From Halieaceae bacterium (GTDB lineage: Bacteria > Pseudomonadota > Gammaproteobacteria > Pseudomonadales > Halieaceae): DNA of 39,447 nt. The stretch lies in assembly GCA_028282105.1 (NCBI GenBank), contig JANQIO010000144.1:1-39447 (forward strand). The letters run 5' to 3'. Within the stretch, counting starts at the first letter, position 1. Every line of letters starts with the position of its first letter. The translations under genes and the position numbers were made by a program. Positions 25,689-34,019 of the stretch are shown one piece after another. Under the pieces are notes generated by a model. It saw only the letters and a program-made list of their open reading frames with translations, had not been told where the DNA came from and did no database searches.

Positions 25689-26389
25689 AGACGATACGCA
25701 GCGCCATTCTCGAGGATCAACGCCCCGCGCAGAAAATCCTCCAGACCTACATCAGAGAGGCCGACCATCTCGAGCTGGCGGGCACCTATGGTTCCGCCTC
25801 GGAAGCGGCTATCGCCCTGCCCTCCGCCAGTATCGACTTGCTGTTTCTTGACCTGCATCTGCCCAAAATGGATGGCTTCACCTTCCTGGCCACACTGCAC
25901 CAACCACCGCTGGTGATTGTCACGACGGCGGACGAGCAGCAGGCGATCGATGGCTATAACCACAATGTGGTGGACTACTTGCTGAAGCCTTTCGCGTTCG
26001 AAAGGTTTCTGCAGGGTGTTGAAAAAGCTCGAGCAAGGCTTTCAGCGAGTTCAGCAGGGCTCGCGGTAGCGACTGACCCGCAAGACCTTTTCGTCAAGAG
26101 TGGCGGCGAGATCAGGCGCGTGCCGGTCGAACAGATCCAGTACATCAGATCCGACGGGGACTATGTCGTGCTGGTGACCGGCGAACAGAAGTACTACTTT
26201 GCGCGTACCCTACAGTCCTTGCTGGCGGAGCTTCCCCAACACCTGTTCGCACGTGTCCACCGCTCTTACATCGTGAATCTCAGGTGTATATCTCGTATCG
26301 TCGGAACTGACATTTACCTTGGCGAGACCACGGTGCCGATTGGCCGCAGCTATCGGGATCAATTTCTGTCACGGATCAGTGCAGGATAG
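25685..26389 (+). CDS. LytTR-family response regulator
   Basis: 234 residues. The receiver domain (about 1-120) has the acidic pocket at E10-D11, phospho-acceptor D56 in LLFLDLHLPKMDG, T80/T81 and K101 in LLKPF. The LytTR DNA-binding domain (about 130-232) shows LFVKSGGEIRRVPVEQIQYIRSDGDYV and HLFARVHRSYIVNL. It is the cognate partner of the LytS-type kinase whose gene it overlaps. The divergent TonB receptor and amidohydrolase genes are the obvious candidate targets, though no LytTR repeat was recognised in the region between. Confidence 0.92.
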   Translation: MKTIRSAILEDQRPAQKILQTYIREADHLELAGTYGSASEAAIALPSASIDLLFLDLHLPKMDGFTFLATLHQPPLVIVTTADEQQAIDGYNHNVVDYLLKPFAFERFLQGVEKARARLSASSAGLAVATDPQDLFVKSGGEIRRVPVEQIQYIRSDGDYVVLVTGEQKYYFARTLQSLLAELPQHLFARVHRSYIVNLRCISRIVGTDIYLGETTVPIGRSYRDQFLSRISAG

Positions 26390-26430
26390 GGCCGGCGACG
26401 CGGGGCAAGCCGGATATTGCGCCCTTCCCG

Positions 26431-26892
26431 CTATTTGTCCGCCAGCCGCCAGTAGATACGTACGGCCATTTCCTCAGCTGCCAGCATCAACACCACAACG
26501 CCGATGAAGGCGACGACCCCGTGCAGCGGACCGTGGAAGGCCACCGTGTCTCCGAAAGCGAAGTCCACTGCCCCCAGCATCACGAACTTGGAGCCAAACA
26601 GGATCAGCCAGGCGCTGAAGTAGCGCAGCCCTATCGCCAGCCCACCGCTCTTGCCCTTGAAGAAACCCGCCACCCAGTGTTCCAGCGCCAGGGTGGCTTT
26701 CAGCAGCACCTGTAGCAGGATCGCCGCCAGCAGGGATACGGTGAAGGAAGTAATGGACACCAGAGACCAGTACTCGTTGCAAAGATTCAGCACCGTCATA
26801 TCAATCAGTACTGCCAGCAGGTAGCGGTTATAGAGCCGCTGGGAGTTGCTGGGTGTGTCGGTCAGGGCAACGCCTGGGATCTCCTCGGTCAT
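26431..26892 (-). CDS. Conserved hypothetical membrane protein
   Basis: 153 residues with four predicted membrane helices, roughly 22-42, 48-78, 88-112 and 122-148, and a short polar N-terminus. No family was recognised and no catalytic motif is visible. The ATG at 26892 is chosen because it begins at the polar tail ahead of the first helix; a GTG five codons upstream is possible. The frame is open much further upstream, but only as the shadow of the SRPBCC gene on the other strand. It is convergent with the response regulator and divergent from the SRPBCC gene. Confidence 0.72.
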   Translation of the reverse strand: MTEEIPGVALTDTPSNSQRLYNRYLLAVLIDMTVLNLCNEYWSLVSITSFTVSLLAAILLQVLLKATLALEHWVAGFFKGKSGGLAIGLRYFSAWLILFGSKFVMLGAVDFAFGDTVAFHGPLHGVVAFIGVVVLMLAAEEMAVRIYWRLADK

Positions 26893-27006
26893 TGAATAAC
26901 TATCCACGCTAAGTCGCGGGCAGGTATAGCAGACCTGCCGGGACTTGGCACGTCTTTCAGAGAGATTGCGCTGGCGAGATGGCCAGGGGCTGACGATACT
27001 TGAGCT

Positions 27007-27510
27007 ATGGCCCGACGCTTTTCCATACACTCCGACCTTGCCGCCCATCCCGCAGAACTGTGGGACCACGCCGTAAGCCCGATGGACGTGAATGCCGAGC
27101 TGCGGCCGCTGCTGAGCATGAGTTTTCCCGATGGCGTCGAGGACATTACCACCGGCTGGGAGCCGGGCCGATTCCGGTTTCGCAGCTGGATTCTCCTGGG
27201 CGGCGTGATCCCGGTGGAATATGACGACATCGCCTTTGCGGAGGTACAGCCGGGACGCTCTTTTTGTGAAACCTCGACCCTGGCCAGCCAGTCCCTGTGG
27301 ACCCATGAGCGGGTGGTCGAAGCCCTGCCCGGTGGCGCCAGGATCAGCGATCACCTGACCTTTGCCGCCAGGCTGCCCTTGCTGGAACCGCTCTACGGCT
27401 GGGTGTTTCGCTGGGTATTCCAGTGGCGGCACCACAATCTGCGACGCCGCTACGGCAACCTGGTGGCCAGCGCCGCACACCGCCAAACCATTGCTATCAA
27501 AGAGGTCTAG
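27007..27510 (+). CDS. SRPBCC-like (START-fold) protein
   Basis: 167 residues. The layout fits a lipid-cavity SRPBCC protein: an opening strand ARRFSIHSDLAAHPAELWDH, a middle WILLGGVIPVEYDDI, and a helical C-terminus (LLEPLYGWVFRWVFQWRHHNLRRRYGNL), as in polyketide cyclase/ligand-binding relatives. No catalytic residues can be named. The gene lies two bases before the PNPOx-fold gene, so they form a two-gene operon. The Shine-Dalgarno sequence is weak. Confidence 0.75.
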   Translation: MARRFSIHSDLAAHPAELWDHAVSPMDVNAELRPLLSMSFPDGVEDITTGWEPGRFRFRSWILLGGVIPVEYDDIAFAEVQPGRSFCETSTLASQSLWTHERVVEALPGGARISDHLTFAARLPLLEPLYGWVFRWVFQWRHHNLRRRYGNLVASAAHRQTIAIKEV

Positions 27511-27512
27511 AC

Positions 27513-28013
27513 ATGGCACTCAAACCTTCACTGGAACACCTGCTGGACGAGCGGCGCATTGCCACCATGACAACCTATGACGCCGATGGCCTGCCCCATG
27601 TCACCGCTGTCTGGTTCCTGTGGGAGGACGGCGCCCTGTACGTCAACACCAGCGCCCAGACCAGCAAGGGGCGCAATCTGCTGCGCGACCCGCGCACAGC
27701 AATCTGTATCGATTCACGAGAAATCGGCAAGGAAGCCGGCATCAGCGCCTGCGGGACGGCGGAGTTGCTCACCGGTGAGGCGGCAGCTGAGATCGCCCCG
27801 CGGGTAAACGGCAAGTACCTCACCGATAAGGCCATGCAGGACCCGGTGATGGGGCCGGCATTCGCGGCCATGTCGGACCTGGTCGTGAAACTGGTGCCCC
27901 AGCGCTGGATTTCCTGGGATATGGAGGCCATGGGCGAGGAGATGTTTGCCGCCTTTGACGGTGACGAAGCCGACTTCGACGAGGCGGATTACTTCCACCC
28001 TACCGTGCCCTGA
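27513..28013 (+). CDS. PNPOx-fold flavin-binding protein
   Basis: 166 residues of the pyridoxamine-phosphate-oxidase-like split barrel: LDERRIATMTTYDADGLPHVTAVWFLWEDGALYVNTSAQTSKGRNLLRDPR is the typical N-terminal block, where strand ends and the SxxTxKxRN region bind FMN or F420. The C-terminus is acidic (EADFDEADYF). AGAGG sits eight bases before the ATG. Many such proteins bind flavin or F420 and reduce small organic compounds; the function here is unknown. It is convergent with the nitroreductase downstream. Confidence 0.85.
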   Translation: MALKPSLEHLLDERRIATMTTYDADGLPHVTAVWFLWEDGALYVNTSAQTSKGRNLLRDPRTAICIDSREIGKEAGISACGTAELLTGEAAAEIAPRVNGKYLTDKAMQDPVMGPAFAAMSDLVVKLVPQRWISWDMEAMGEEMFAAFDGDEADFDEADYFHPTVP

Positions 28014-28031
28014 GCGATCTCCCGCCCGGGC

Positions 28032-28724
28032 TCAAGACCCGTGAAAGTGGGTGATATCCGCCAGTTCGGCGCGCTCGGTGCGGCAGCGATTGGAGGGGTG
28101 CTGTTCGTCCTCGTAGCCGAATGAAAGTCCAAACAGCAGCCGGTTGCCGGGATCGATATCCAGCACCTCGCGCACCTGGCCCGCCATAAAGCTGAGTGCG
28201 GTCTGCGGGCAGCACGCCAGGCCGTGGGCTACCATGGACAGCATCAGGGTCTGGGCGTACATCCCCAGGTCGCAGGCCTCGCGCAGCCCAAAGGGCTCTG
28301 GCAGGAACAGGAAGGCTACATGCGGGGCGTCAAAGAAGGTGAAGTTGCGCATAAAGGCGACGTTGCGCTTGTCCTTTTCCTCACGGGTGATCCCCATGGC
28401 GCTGTATAGTGCCTCCGCCGAGGCGTACTGGCGCTCCTTGTACACGCCCTCGTACTTGCCGTCGTAGGGAAAGTCCATAGTGAACTCGCCCTTCATGAAG
28501 GCTTCCGGCAGCTTAGTGCGCAACTCCTCGACCTTGTCCCCCGATGCCACATGGGTCTGCCAGGGCTGGGTATTGCAGTTGGAGGGCGCCCGCAGTGCCG
28601 CACCAAACACCTGGTCCAGCACCGTCTGGGGCACGGGCTCTCTGCTGAATCCGCGGGCGGATTTCCTGGCATCAACTAACTGCGTGAAGACGCTGGCAAC
28701 GTCGCCAGATACGGGGTCTTGCAT
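28032..28724 (-). CDS. Nitroreductase-family oxidoreductase
   Basis: 230 residues. FMN-binding hallmarks are present: ARKSARGFSREPVP near the N-terminus, AALRAPSNCNTQPWQTHVASG, and a C-terminal LFGLSFGYEDEQHPSNRCRTER. Nitroreductase-family enzymes reduce nitro groups, quinones or enones with NAD(P)H; in an acyl-CoA operon an ene-reduction role is conceivable but unproven. It is the last gene of the minus-strand catabolic operon and starts 48 bases after the crotonase stop. It differs clearly from the short YdjA-like enzyme at 4840. An AGAGAGA stretch precedes the ATG. Confidence 0.88.
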   Translation of the reverse strand: MQDPVSGDVASVFTQLVDARKSARGFSREPVPQTVLDQVFGAALRAPSNCNTQPWQTHVASGDKVEELRTKLPEAFMKGEFTMDFPYDGKYEGVYKERQYASAEALYSAMGITREEKDKRNVAFMRNFTFFDAPHVAFLFLPEPFGLREACDLGMYAQTLMLSMVAHGLACCPQTALSFMAGQVREVLDIDPGNRLLFGLSFGYEDEQHPSNRCRTERAELADITHFHGS

Positions 28725-28772
28725 GAAGGAATCTCTCTTAGGACGGGGCTGAATTGCGCGGTTATGGTACCG

Positions 28773-29591
28773 CTACTCGCCCTTGAACACAGCCTTGCGC
28801 TTCTCCTTGAAGGCGCGCATGCCCTCTTTGGCATCGGCAGAGCCAAACACCGGGCCCGCAAGGGCGTCGGAGGCGAGCATGGCAGCGTCTTCCTCCATAT
28901 CTTCCTGCTGTTCACGCAGGGAGCGGGTAATCGCAACAATGGCCAGGGGCGCGTTCTCACAGAGCCGCGCCGCCAGCTTGCGAGCCTCGCTGAGGGTCTG
29001 CCCCTTCGGGACCACCCGATTGATCAGCCCAAATTGCAGCGCCTGCTGGGCCGAGATGGTCTCGCCCAGCAGCAGCATCTCTGCGGCCAGGCAATAGGGA
29101 ATCTGGCGCCGCAGGCGTACCGTCGAGCCCCCCATCGGGTACAGACCACGGGCAACCTCAGTCACACCGAAGGTCGCGTCCTCCGCGCCCACCCTGATAT
29201 CGGTGCCCTGCAGTATCTCTGTGCCGCCCGCCAGGGCGTAGCCCTCGACCGCGAGAATGATGGGCTTGCTGGGGCGATTATCACGTAGCAGGGCCTGCCA
29301 GTGCACGTTTGGAACCTCCGCCATCACCGCCATGAACTCGTCGGTGGCCTGCTGGTTGCCATCGGCGCCGGCCTTCAGGTCCATGCCGGCACAGAACGTG
29401 TCGCCCACCGCGGTAAGAATGGCGCACAGCAGGCTGTCGTCTGTATCCAGCAGGCGCCAGGCGCGATACATACCCAGCAACATCTCCGGGGTAAAGGCGT
29501 TCCTGGCCTCGGGACGATTGAGAGTAACGGTGAGCACCGCACCATCGCGCTCAACGATGCAGTTGGCCGTGCTGATATCAAGTTCAGTCAT
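28773..29591 (-). CDS. Enoyl-CoA hydratase/isomerase (crotonase)
   Basis: 272 residues with a complete crotonase core. The first oxyanion-hole segment is FCAGMDLKAG and the second is GYALAGGTEILQGTDIRVGAEDATFGVTEVARGLYP; the Glu in TEVARG occupies the position used as acid/base in hydratases. It ends with the usual KRKAVFKGE tail. It lies 20 bases after the acyl-CoA synthetase gene and is probably the hydratase or isomerase step of the same degradation route, acting in the cytoplasm on an enoyl-CoA. Confidence 0.92.
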   Translation of the reverse strand: MTELDISTANCIVERDGAVLTVTLNRPEARNAFTPEMLLGMYRAWRLLDTDDSLLCAILTAVGDTFCAGMDLKAGADGNQQATDEFMAVMAEVPNVHWQALLRDNRPSKPIILAVEGYALAGGTEILQGTDIRVGAEDATFGVTEVARGLYPMGGSTVRLRRQIPYCLAAEMLLLGETISAQQALQFGLINRVVPKGQTLSEARKLAARLCENAPLAIVAITRSLREQQEDMEEDAAMLASDALAGPVFGSADAKEGMRAFKEKRKAVFKGE

Positions 29592-29611
29592 GGTGTTACT
29601 CTGCTTGCTGC

Positions 29612-31231
29612 TTAGCTCACTAGAAAGTCGCCGGACAGCGCCAGCTCGCGGGCTTTGGGGTAGGCGGGTTTGCCGCTGGGAGCGCGCGGAATCTCGGTCA
29701 CCAGATGCAGTTCACGCGGCACCTTGTAGCCAGCCACGTGTTGGCGGGCCGCCGCCTGCAGGGAATCGAGGGTCAGCTCGTTGCCCTCCCGCAGCGCCAC
29801 CACAGCGGTAACCTTGCTGCCGTAGCGTTCGTCCGGGGTATCGACCACCAGGCAATCAAACACCGCTGGGTGAGTCTTGAGGGCCTCTTCCACTTCTTCC
29901 GGGTAGATTTTCTCGCCGCCGGAGTTGATGCAGTTGCTGCCGCGGCCGTAGACGGTAATCGAACCGTCTTCCTCGAGGCGGGCGACGTCACCGGTCAGCA
30001 GCCAGGCCTGGCCGTCCACCTGCACAAAGGTTTCCGCAGTTTTTACCGGGTCGTTGTAATAGCCCACCGGAATATAGCCGGAGCGGGCAAAGATGCCCTC
30101 TTCCCCCGGCGCCGCCAGATGGTAGTTTGCCGCTTCTCCACAGACAACATTCATAAATTCAGACGGCGTTACATTGCCCAGGCCCTTGGATTCGCCCTTC
30201 TTCTCACCCGAGTCGAAGCCCATGTTGCCGGACTCCGAGGAACCAAAGGAATTGGTGATAAAACAATTGGGGAAATGCTGCTTGAAGGCTTCCTGCTTGG
30301 ACACGGAAAACACCGCGCCGCCCGAGCCAATATTGAAGATAGAGCTCAGCTCCCAGCGCTCGGGGTTCGCCGCCAGGGCATCCAGGAGGGGTATGGCCAT
30401 GGCGTCGCCGACGATAGTGAGCGAGTTGACCTTCTCGCGCTCGACGATATCCCACACCTGCTCACCGTCCAGGTGACGGTTGGGGTTCAGTACCACGGTA
30501 TTGCCCGCCAGCAGCTGGATACAGGCATACCACCAGCAGGCGCCGTGCATCAGCGGAGCCAGCGCCATGCCGACGATGGGAAAGTCCGCCACGCGGCCGG
30601 CGATCTGTTCAGGTTCGGTGATGGGGCCGTCCGGGTGGAACCAGCCGCCGCCGCCCAGCGCTGCGTAGAACAGGCTCTTGTGAGGCCACATCACACCCTT
30701 GGGCATGCCGGTGGTGCCACCGGTGTACAGCAGGAACAGGTCGTCATCCTCGCGGAGGCCAAAGTCCCGCTCGCCGGACTGGCCTGCCAGGGCAGCCTCG
30801 TACTCCGTGCTGTCCGCCAGTTCCGCCCCGCTGGCATCGTCCACCGCTACCAGGGTATGCACACCGGTATCCGGCAGCTCTGCGATGAGCGGTGCAAACT
30901 CGCGGTGATGGATGCAGGCGACCAGGTCGGCATTGTCGAATATGTAAGCCAACTCATCTGCCACGTAGCGATAGTTGACGTTGATAGGCACGGCCCGCAG
31001 CTTGAAACAGGCCATCATGCTCTCGAGGTACTCGTTGCAGTTGTACAGGTAGAGCCCGACATGATCGCCGGGGCCCACCCCGCGGCCCGCCAGGTAGTGC
31101 GCCAGCTGGTTGGCGCGACGCTCCAATTCGGCGTAGCTGGCGCGTGCGTCACCGCAGATCAGGGCCGCACGCTCCGGTACCGCGTCGGCCACCATCTCAA
31201 ACAGGTCTGCGAGGTTGAACGCCTTGCTCAT
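29612..31231 (-). CDS. Acyl-CoA synthetase (AMP-forming)
   Basis: 539 residues. The adenylation motif LLYTGGTTGMPKG is at 167-179, the later core reads SGYIPVGYYNDPVKTAETF and WLLTGDVARLEEDGSITVYGR, and the catalytic Lys is K521 in APSGKPAYPK. It activates a carboxylic acid with ATP to an acyl-CoA. It resembles the FadD3/FadD17/FadD19 group linked to steroid breakdown more than common long-chain FadD, judged by the operon and general sequence feel, not by a search. It follows the Ltp2-like gene by 30 bases. Confidence 0.92.
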   Translation of the reverse strand: MSKAFNLADLFEMVADAVPERAALICGDARASYAELERRANQLAHYLAGRGVGPGDHVGLYLYNCNEYLESMMACFKLRAVPINVNYRYVADELAYIFDNADLVACIHHREFAPLIAELPDTGVHTLVAVDDASGAELADSTEYEAALAGQSGERDFGLREDDDLFLLYTGGTTGMPKGVMWPHKSLFYAALGGGGWFHPDGPITEPEQIAGRVADFPIVGMALAPLMHGACWWYACIQLLAGNTVVLNPNRHLDGEQVWDIVEREKVNSLTIVGDAMAIPLLDALAANPERWELSSIFNIGSGGAVFSVSKQEAFKQHFPNCFITNSFGSSESGNMGFDSGEKKGESKGLGNVTPSEFMNVVCGEAANYHLAAPGEEGIFARSGYIPVGYYNDPVKTAETFVQVDGQAWLLTGDVARLEEDGSITVYGRGSNCINSGGEKIYPEEVEEALKTHPAVFDCLVVDTPDERYGSKVTAVVALREGNELTLDSLQAAARQHVAGYKVPRELHLVTEIPRAPSGKPAYPKARELALSGDFLVS

Positions 31232-31261
31232 ACTGCGTAGGTCCTCTCGTTGCGCCGGGGA

Positions 31262-32422
31262 TCAAGCTTGCTCGGTGCTGACAATCCACATGGCGTAGAA
31301 CTGGGCGCCGCCACCATAGGCATGGCCCAGCGCCGTGCGTGCGCCATCCACCTGGTGGTCGCCGGCATCGCCGCGCACCTGGCGGGCGGACTCGGCGAAG
31401 CGAATCATGCCGGAGGCGCCAATCGGGTTAGACGATAACACCCCACCGGAGCAATTCCAGGGGATATCGCCGCCCTCGTCGAGCGATGTGGCGCCTTCCA
31501 TGGTCAGCTTCCAGCCCTCCCCCTGCTCTGCGAAACCGAGGTTCTCCAGCCACATGGGCTCGTACCAGGAGAACGGCACGTAGACCTCGGCACAGTCCAG
31601 TTCCTTGCGGGGGTTGCCAATCCCTGCCTGGCTGTAGACATCCGCGGCACAGTCGCGGCCCGCCTGGGGATTGGCTTCATCGCGACCGGCGTACATGGTG
31701 GGCTCGGAGCGCATGGCGCCGCCGCGAATCCACACCGGGGGACGTGGACCCTGCTTCGCCAGCGCCTCGTCGGCAATCACCATGGCGCAGGCGCCGTCCG
31801 AGGACGGGCAGCTTTCCAGAAAGCGAATCGGGTCCCACAGCATGGGCGACTCCTCCACTTCCTTCATGGTGATGTCGGGCATCTGCAGATGATTCAGCGG
31901 ATTGCGGGCGCCGTGCAGGCGATCCTTGACCGCGACCTTGATGCCGGTGTCCCAGGGCGCGCCGCTGCGGCGCATATATTCACGCATAATGGGCGCAAAA
32001 TAGCCCCCGGCGCCGGCGTTGAGGTGGGGTGAAAAAGGCTGCGGATTGGACAGCGCCCACATGGCATTGGATTCTGATTGCTTCTCGAAGGTGACCGTCA
32101 GTACCCGGCGAAACGTTCCACTCTGCACATGCGATGCGGCGACCAGCGCCGTGGAACCGCCCACCGAGCCCGCGGTGTGCACCCGCAGCATGGGCTTGCC
32201 ATTGCAGCCCAGGGCATCGGCGAGATACACCTCCGGCATAATGACTCCTTCGAACATATCGGGAGCCTTGCCGATGATCACGGCCTCGATATCATCCCAG
32301 CCCAGGCCGGCATCATCGAGGGCATTCTGGGCGGCCTCTCGCACCAGGCCGGCGATTGACACGTCTCCGCGGCGGGCCTTGTAGTGGGTCTGGCCGATTC
32401 CGGTGACAGCGGCATATTGCAT
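31262..32422 (-). CDS. Thiolase-fold lipid-transfer protein, Ltp2-like aldolase
   Basis: 386 residues of thiolase fold without thiolase residues: the nucleophile region reads RVHTAGSVGGS, with no Cys, and the usual HPIGASG is NPIGASG. Two Tyr-rich blocks remain, EVYVPFSWYEP (Y281, Y287) and GHAYGGG (Y369), which are candidates for the tyrosines known to drive retro-aldol cleavage in Ltp2 aldolases of steroid side-chain degradation. Those enzymes need a DUF35 partner, and two DUF35 genes lie upstream. The ATG shares one base with the stop of the previous thiolase-fold gene (TGATG). An inactive carrier or another CoA-ester lyase is the alternative. Confidence 0.8.
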   Translation of the reverse strand: MQYAAVTGIGQTHYKARRGDVSIAGLVREAAQNALDDAGLGWDDIEAVIIGKAPDMFEGVIMPEVYLADALGCNGKPMLRVHTAGSVGGSTALVAASHVQSGTFRRVLTVTFEKQSESNAMWALSNPQPFSPHLNAGAGGYFAPIMREYMRRSGAPWDTGIKVAVKDRLHGARNPLNHLQMPDITMKEVEESPMLWDPIRFLESCPSSDGACAMVIADEALAKQGPRPPVWIRGGAMRSEPTMYAGRDEANPQAGRDCAADVYSQAGIGNPRKELDCAEVYVPFSWYEPMWLENLGFAEQGEGWKLTMEGATSLDEGGDIPWNCSGGVLSSNPIGASGMIRFAESARQVRGDAGDHQVDGARTALGHAYGGGAQFYAMWIVSTEQA

Positions 32423-33483
32423 CAGGCAGCCTCCAGGACAGCGACCAGGTTGTGCTGCAGACAGGGGCCGCTGGTGGCATGGGCCACACCACGACGGATT
32501 TCCCCATCCATGATTCGGCGGGCCACCTCGCCCACCCGGGACAGGCCAGAGGCCATCATCAGATTGCCCGCCAGCACACCGCCGGACGGATTTACCGCAG
32601 TGCTGTCATCGAGCCCCAGGGCGCGGCTGAGAATGATTTCCTGGTGGCTGAAGGGCGCATAGAGTTCAGCCACTTCCACAGGGCCATCAGGCACTCCCGC
32701 CCTGTCGGCAGCCAGCGTGGTGGAAGCCGACCGGGTCAGGTCGCGGGCGCCGATGTTGTGGGATTCCATGCGGTGGTCGATACCCCGGATCACGGCATAG
32801 GGCCTGCCCCAGGCCCGCGCCTTCTCCAGGGTGCAGATCACCATCGCTGAGGCGCCGTCGGAGATCGGGCAACAGTCATGTTTGCGCAGGGGTGCCACCC
32901 AGGGCGCCTCCGCCAGCAGTTCATCCACCGAAACATCTCCCGCGAGCTGGGCGTGGGGGTTGTTGGCTTTGGCCTGGGCCCGGGACCGGGACACCACCGC
33001 AGCCATGTCTGCCTCGGTCACCAGGCCCTGGTCAATCAGGGTTCGCGCCTGCAGTGCGGCAAGGCTTACCGAGTCGACCCACAGCGGAGCAAGATAATAG
33101 GGGTCCAGCTGCTGGGACAGCACCGTCGGCAGCTCGCCTGGCGAGGACTTGCCAAAGCCGTAGATCAAGGCTGACTCGGCCTGCCCCATGCTGATCTTGA
33201 GCATGGATTCATAGAGGGCCCAGGCGGCATCCATTTCGACGTGGGATTCCTTGATGGGGGGCACTGCGCCCAGGGCATCGACACCCATCACGAAAGCGAA
33301 GCTGGCACCCTGCTGATAGTCACAGCTACCTGAGCAGGTGAAATCCACGTCCTGGGAACTGTTGAGGCCAATCGCCTGCAGCGCCTGCTGGATCACCGGC
33401 ATCACCAGCTCCACTTCATTGCAGGCACCGGCATCGCGGCGGCAGTCGGACTGGGCAAAGGACACCACGGCGACATCTTTCAC
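32422..33483 (-). CDS. Thiolase-fold protein, second subunit (Ltp4-like)
   Basis: 353 residues. This is a second thiolase-fold protein: GSCDYQQGASFAFVMGVDAL, then ESHVEMDAAWALYESM in the place where thiolases carry the nucleophile Cys, and NPSGGVLAGNLMMASG where they carry HPIGASG. The C-terminal ATSGPCLQHNLV keeps a Cys. It is thus unlikely to be a normal thiolase and probably pairs with the Ltp2-like protein or a DUF35 protein. The order DUF35, about 350-residue thiolase-fold, about 390-residue thiolase-fold recalls the ltp4-ltp3 (Rv3521-Rv3523) cluster of Mycobacterium, as I remember it. It overlaps the DUF35 stop by four bases. Confidence 0.78.
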   Translation of the reverse strand: MKDVAVVSFAQSDCRRDAGACNEVELVMPVIQQALQAIGLNSSQDVDFTCSGSCDYQQGASFAFVMGVDALGAVPPIKESHVEMDAAWALYESMLKISMGQAESALIYGFGKSSPGELPTVLSQQLDPYYLAPLWVDSVSLAALQARTLIDQGLVTEADMAAVVSRSRAQAKANNPHAQLAGDVSVDELLAEAPWVAPLRKHDCCPISDGASAMVICTLEKARAWGRPYAVIRGIDHRMESHNIGARDLTRSASTTLAADRAGVPDGPVEVAELYAPFSHQEIILSRALGLDDSTAVNPSGGVLAGNLMMASGLSRVGEVARRIMDGEIRRGVAHATSGPCLQHNLVAVLEAA

Positions 33484-34019
33484 GCTTCGCCCTCCCAGCC
33501 AGACAGCGGCACCTTGCCAATCATCTCAATCGGTACGTCGGGTTCATCGAGGGGGCGGAAATAGCGGATGTTGTCCATCGCGTAGTCCCATTCCTCTTCC
33601 GGCTTCCAGACCGCCTCCACACGCTGGCCGATGTGCACGCTGTCGTTGTCGCATTCACTCATCAGGTGAATGAAGGAGATGTTGGCACCGTCCGGCACCA
33701 GGTTGGCGACGATATAGGGCGGCTGGATCGGGTTGTTGGGAATGGGAATCCAGACGATGGTGAAAGACTGCACCGTCGCCTTGTCGCCCAATTCAACCTC
33801 TTCTGTGGTCGCCAGGCCGCAGGCCGCGCAGGAGCCCCGCGCCGGGACATAGACGTGACCGCAGTCGCACTCGGGACGGCGCTGGCCGGTGAGCTTACCC
33901 TTGCGTACCTGGTGCAGGAAGCGCGTGGTGGCAGCACCGGCGGTAAAGTTGTACTTGAGGTACACCGGCGTTTCGATGGCGGTGATGAGATCTTCCGTTT
34001 CGGTGGCCTTATCGCTCAT
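33480..34019 (-). CDS. DUF35 OB-fold protein with zinc ribbon
   Basis: 179 residues. A rubredoxin-like zinc ribbon has C51-x-C53 and C64-x2-C67, and an OB-fold follows (VQSFTIVWIPIPNNPIQPPYIVANLVPDGA). DUF35 proteins partner thiolase-fold or MaoC-like enzymes and bind acyl-CoA; ChsH2 of Mycobacterium is the best known example. Overlaps of four bases with both neighbours (ATGA) imply equal expression with the thiolase-fold protein downstream and the second DUF35 protein upstream. Confidence 0.87.
   Translation of the reverse strand: MSDKATETEDLITAIETPVYLKYNFTAGAATTRFLHQVRKGKLTGQRRPECDCGHVYVPARGSCAACGLATTEEVELGDKATVQSFTIVWIPIPNNPIQPPYIVANLVPDGANISFIHLMSECDNDSVHIGQRVEAVWKPEEEWDYAMDNIRYFRPLDEPDVPIEMIGKVPLSGWEGEA

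Noticed and set aside
26893..27519. Upstream extension of the small membrane protein frame
   Set aside because: This part is antisense to the SRPBCC gene and lacks any start signal; the membrane helices begin after the ATG at 26892.
29705..31240. 511-codon open frame antisense to the acyl-CoA synthetase
   Set aside because: Its length comes from codon bias in the real gene; the translated sequence is low in structure and has no family motif.
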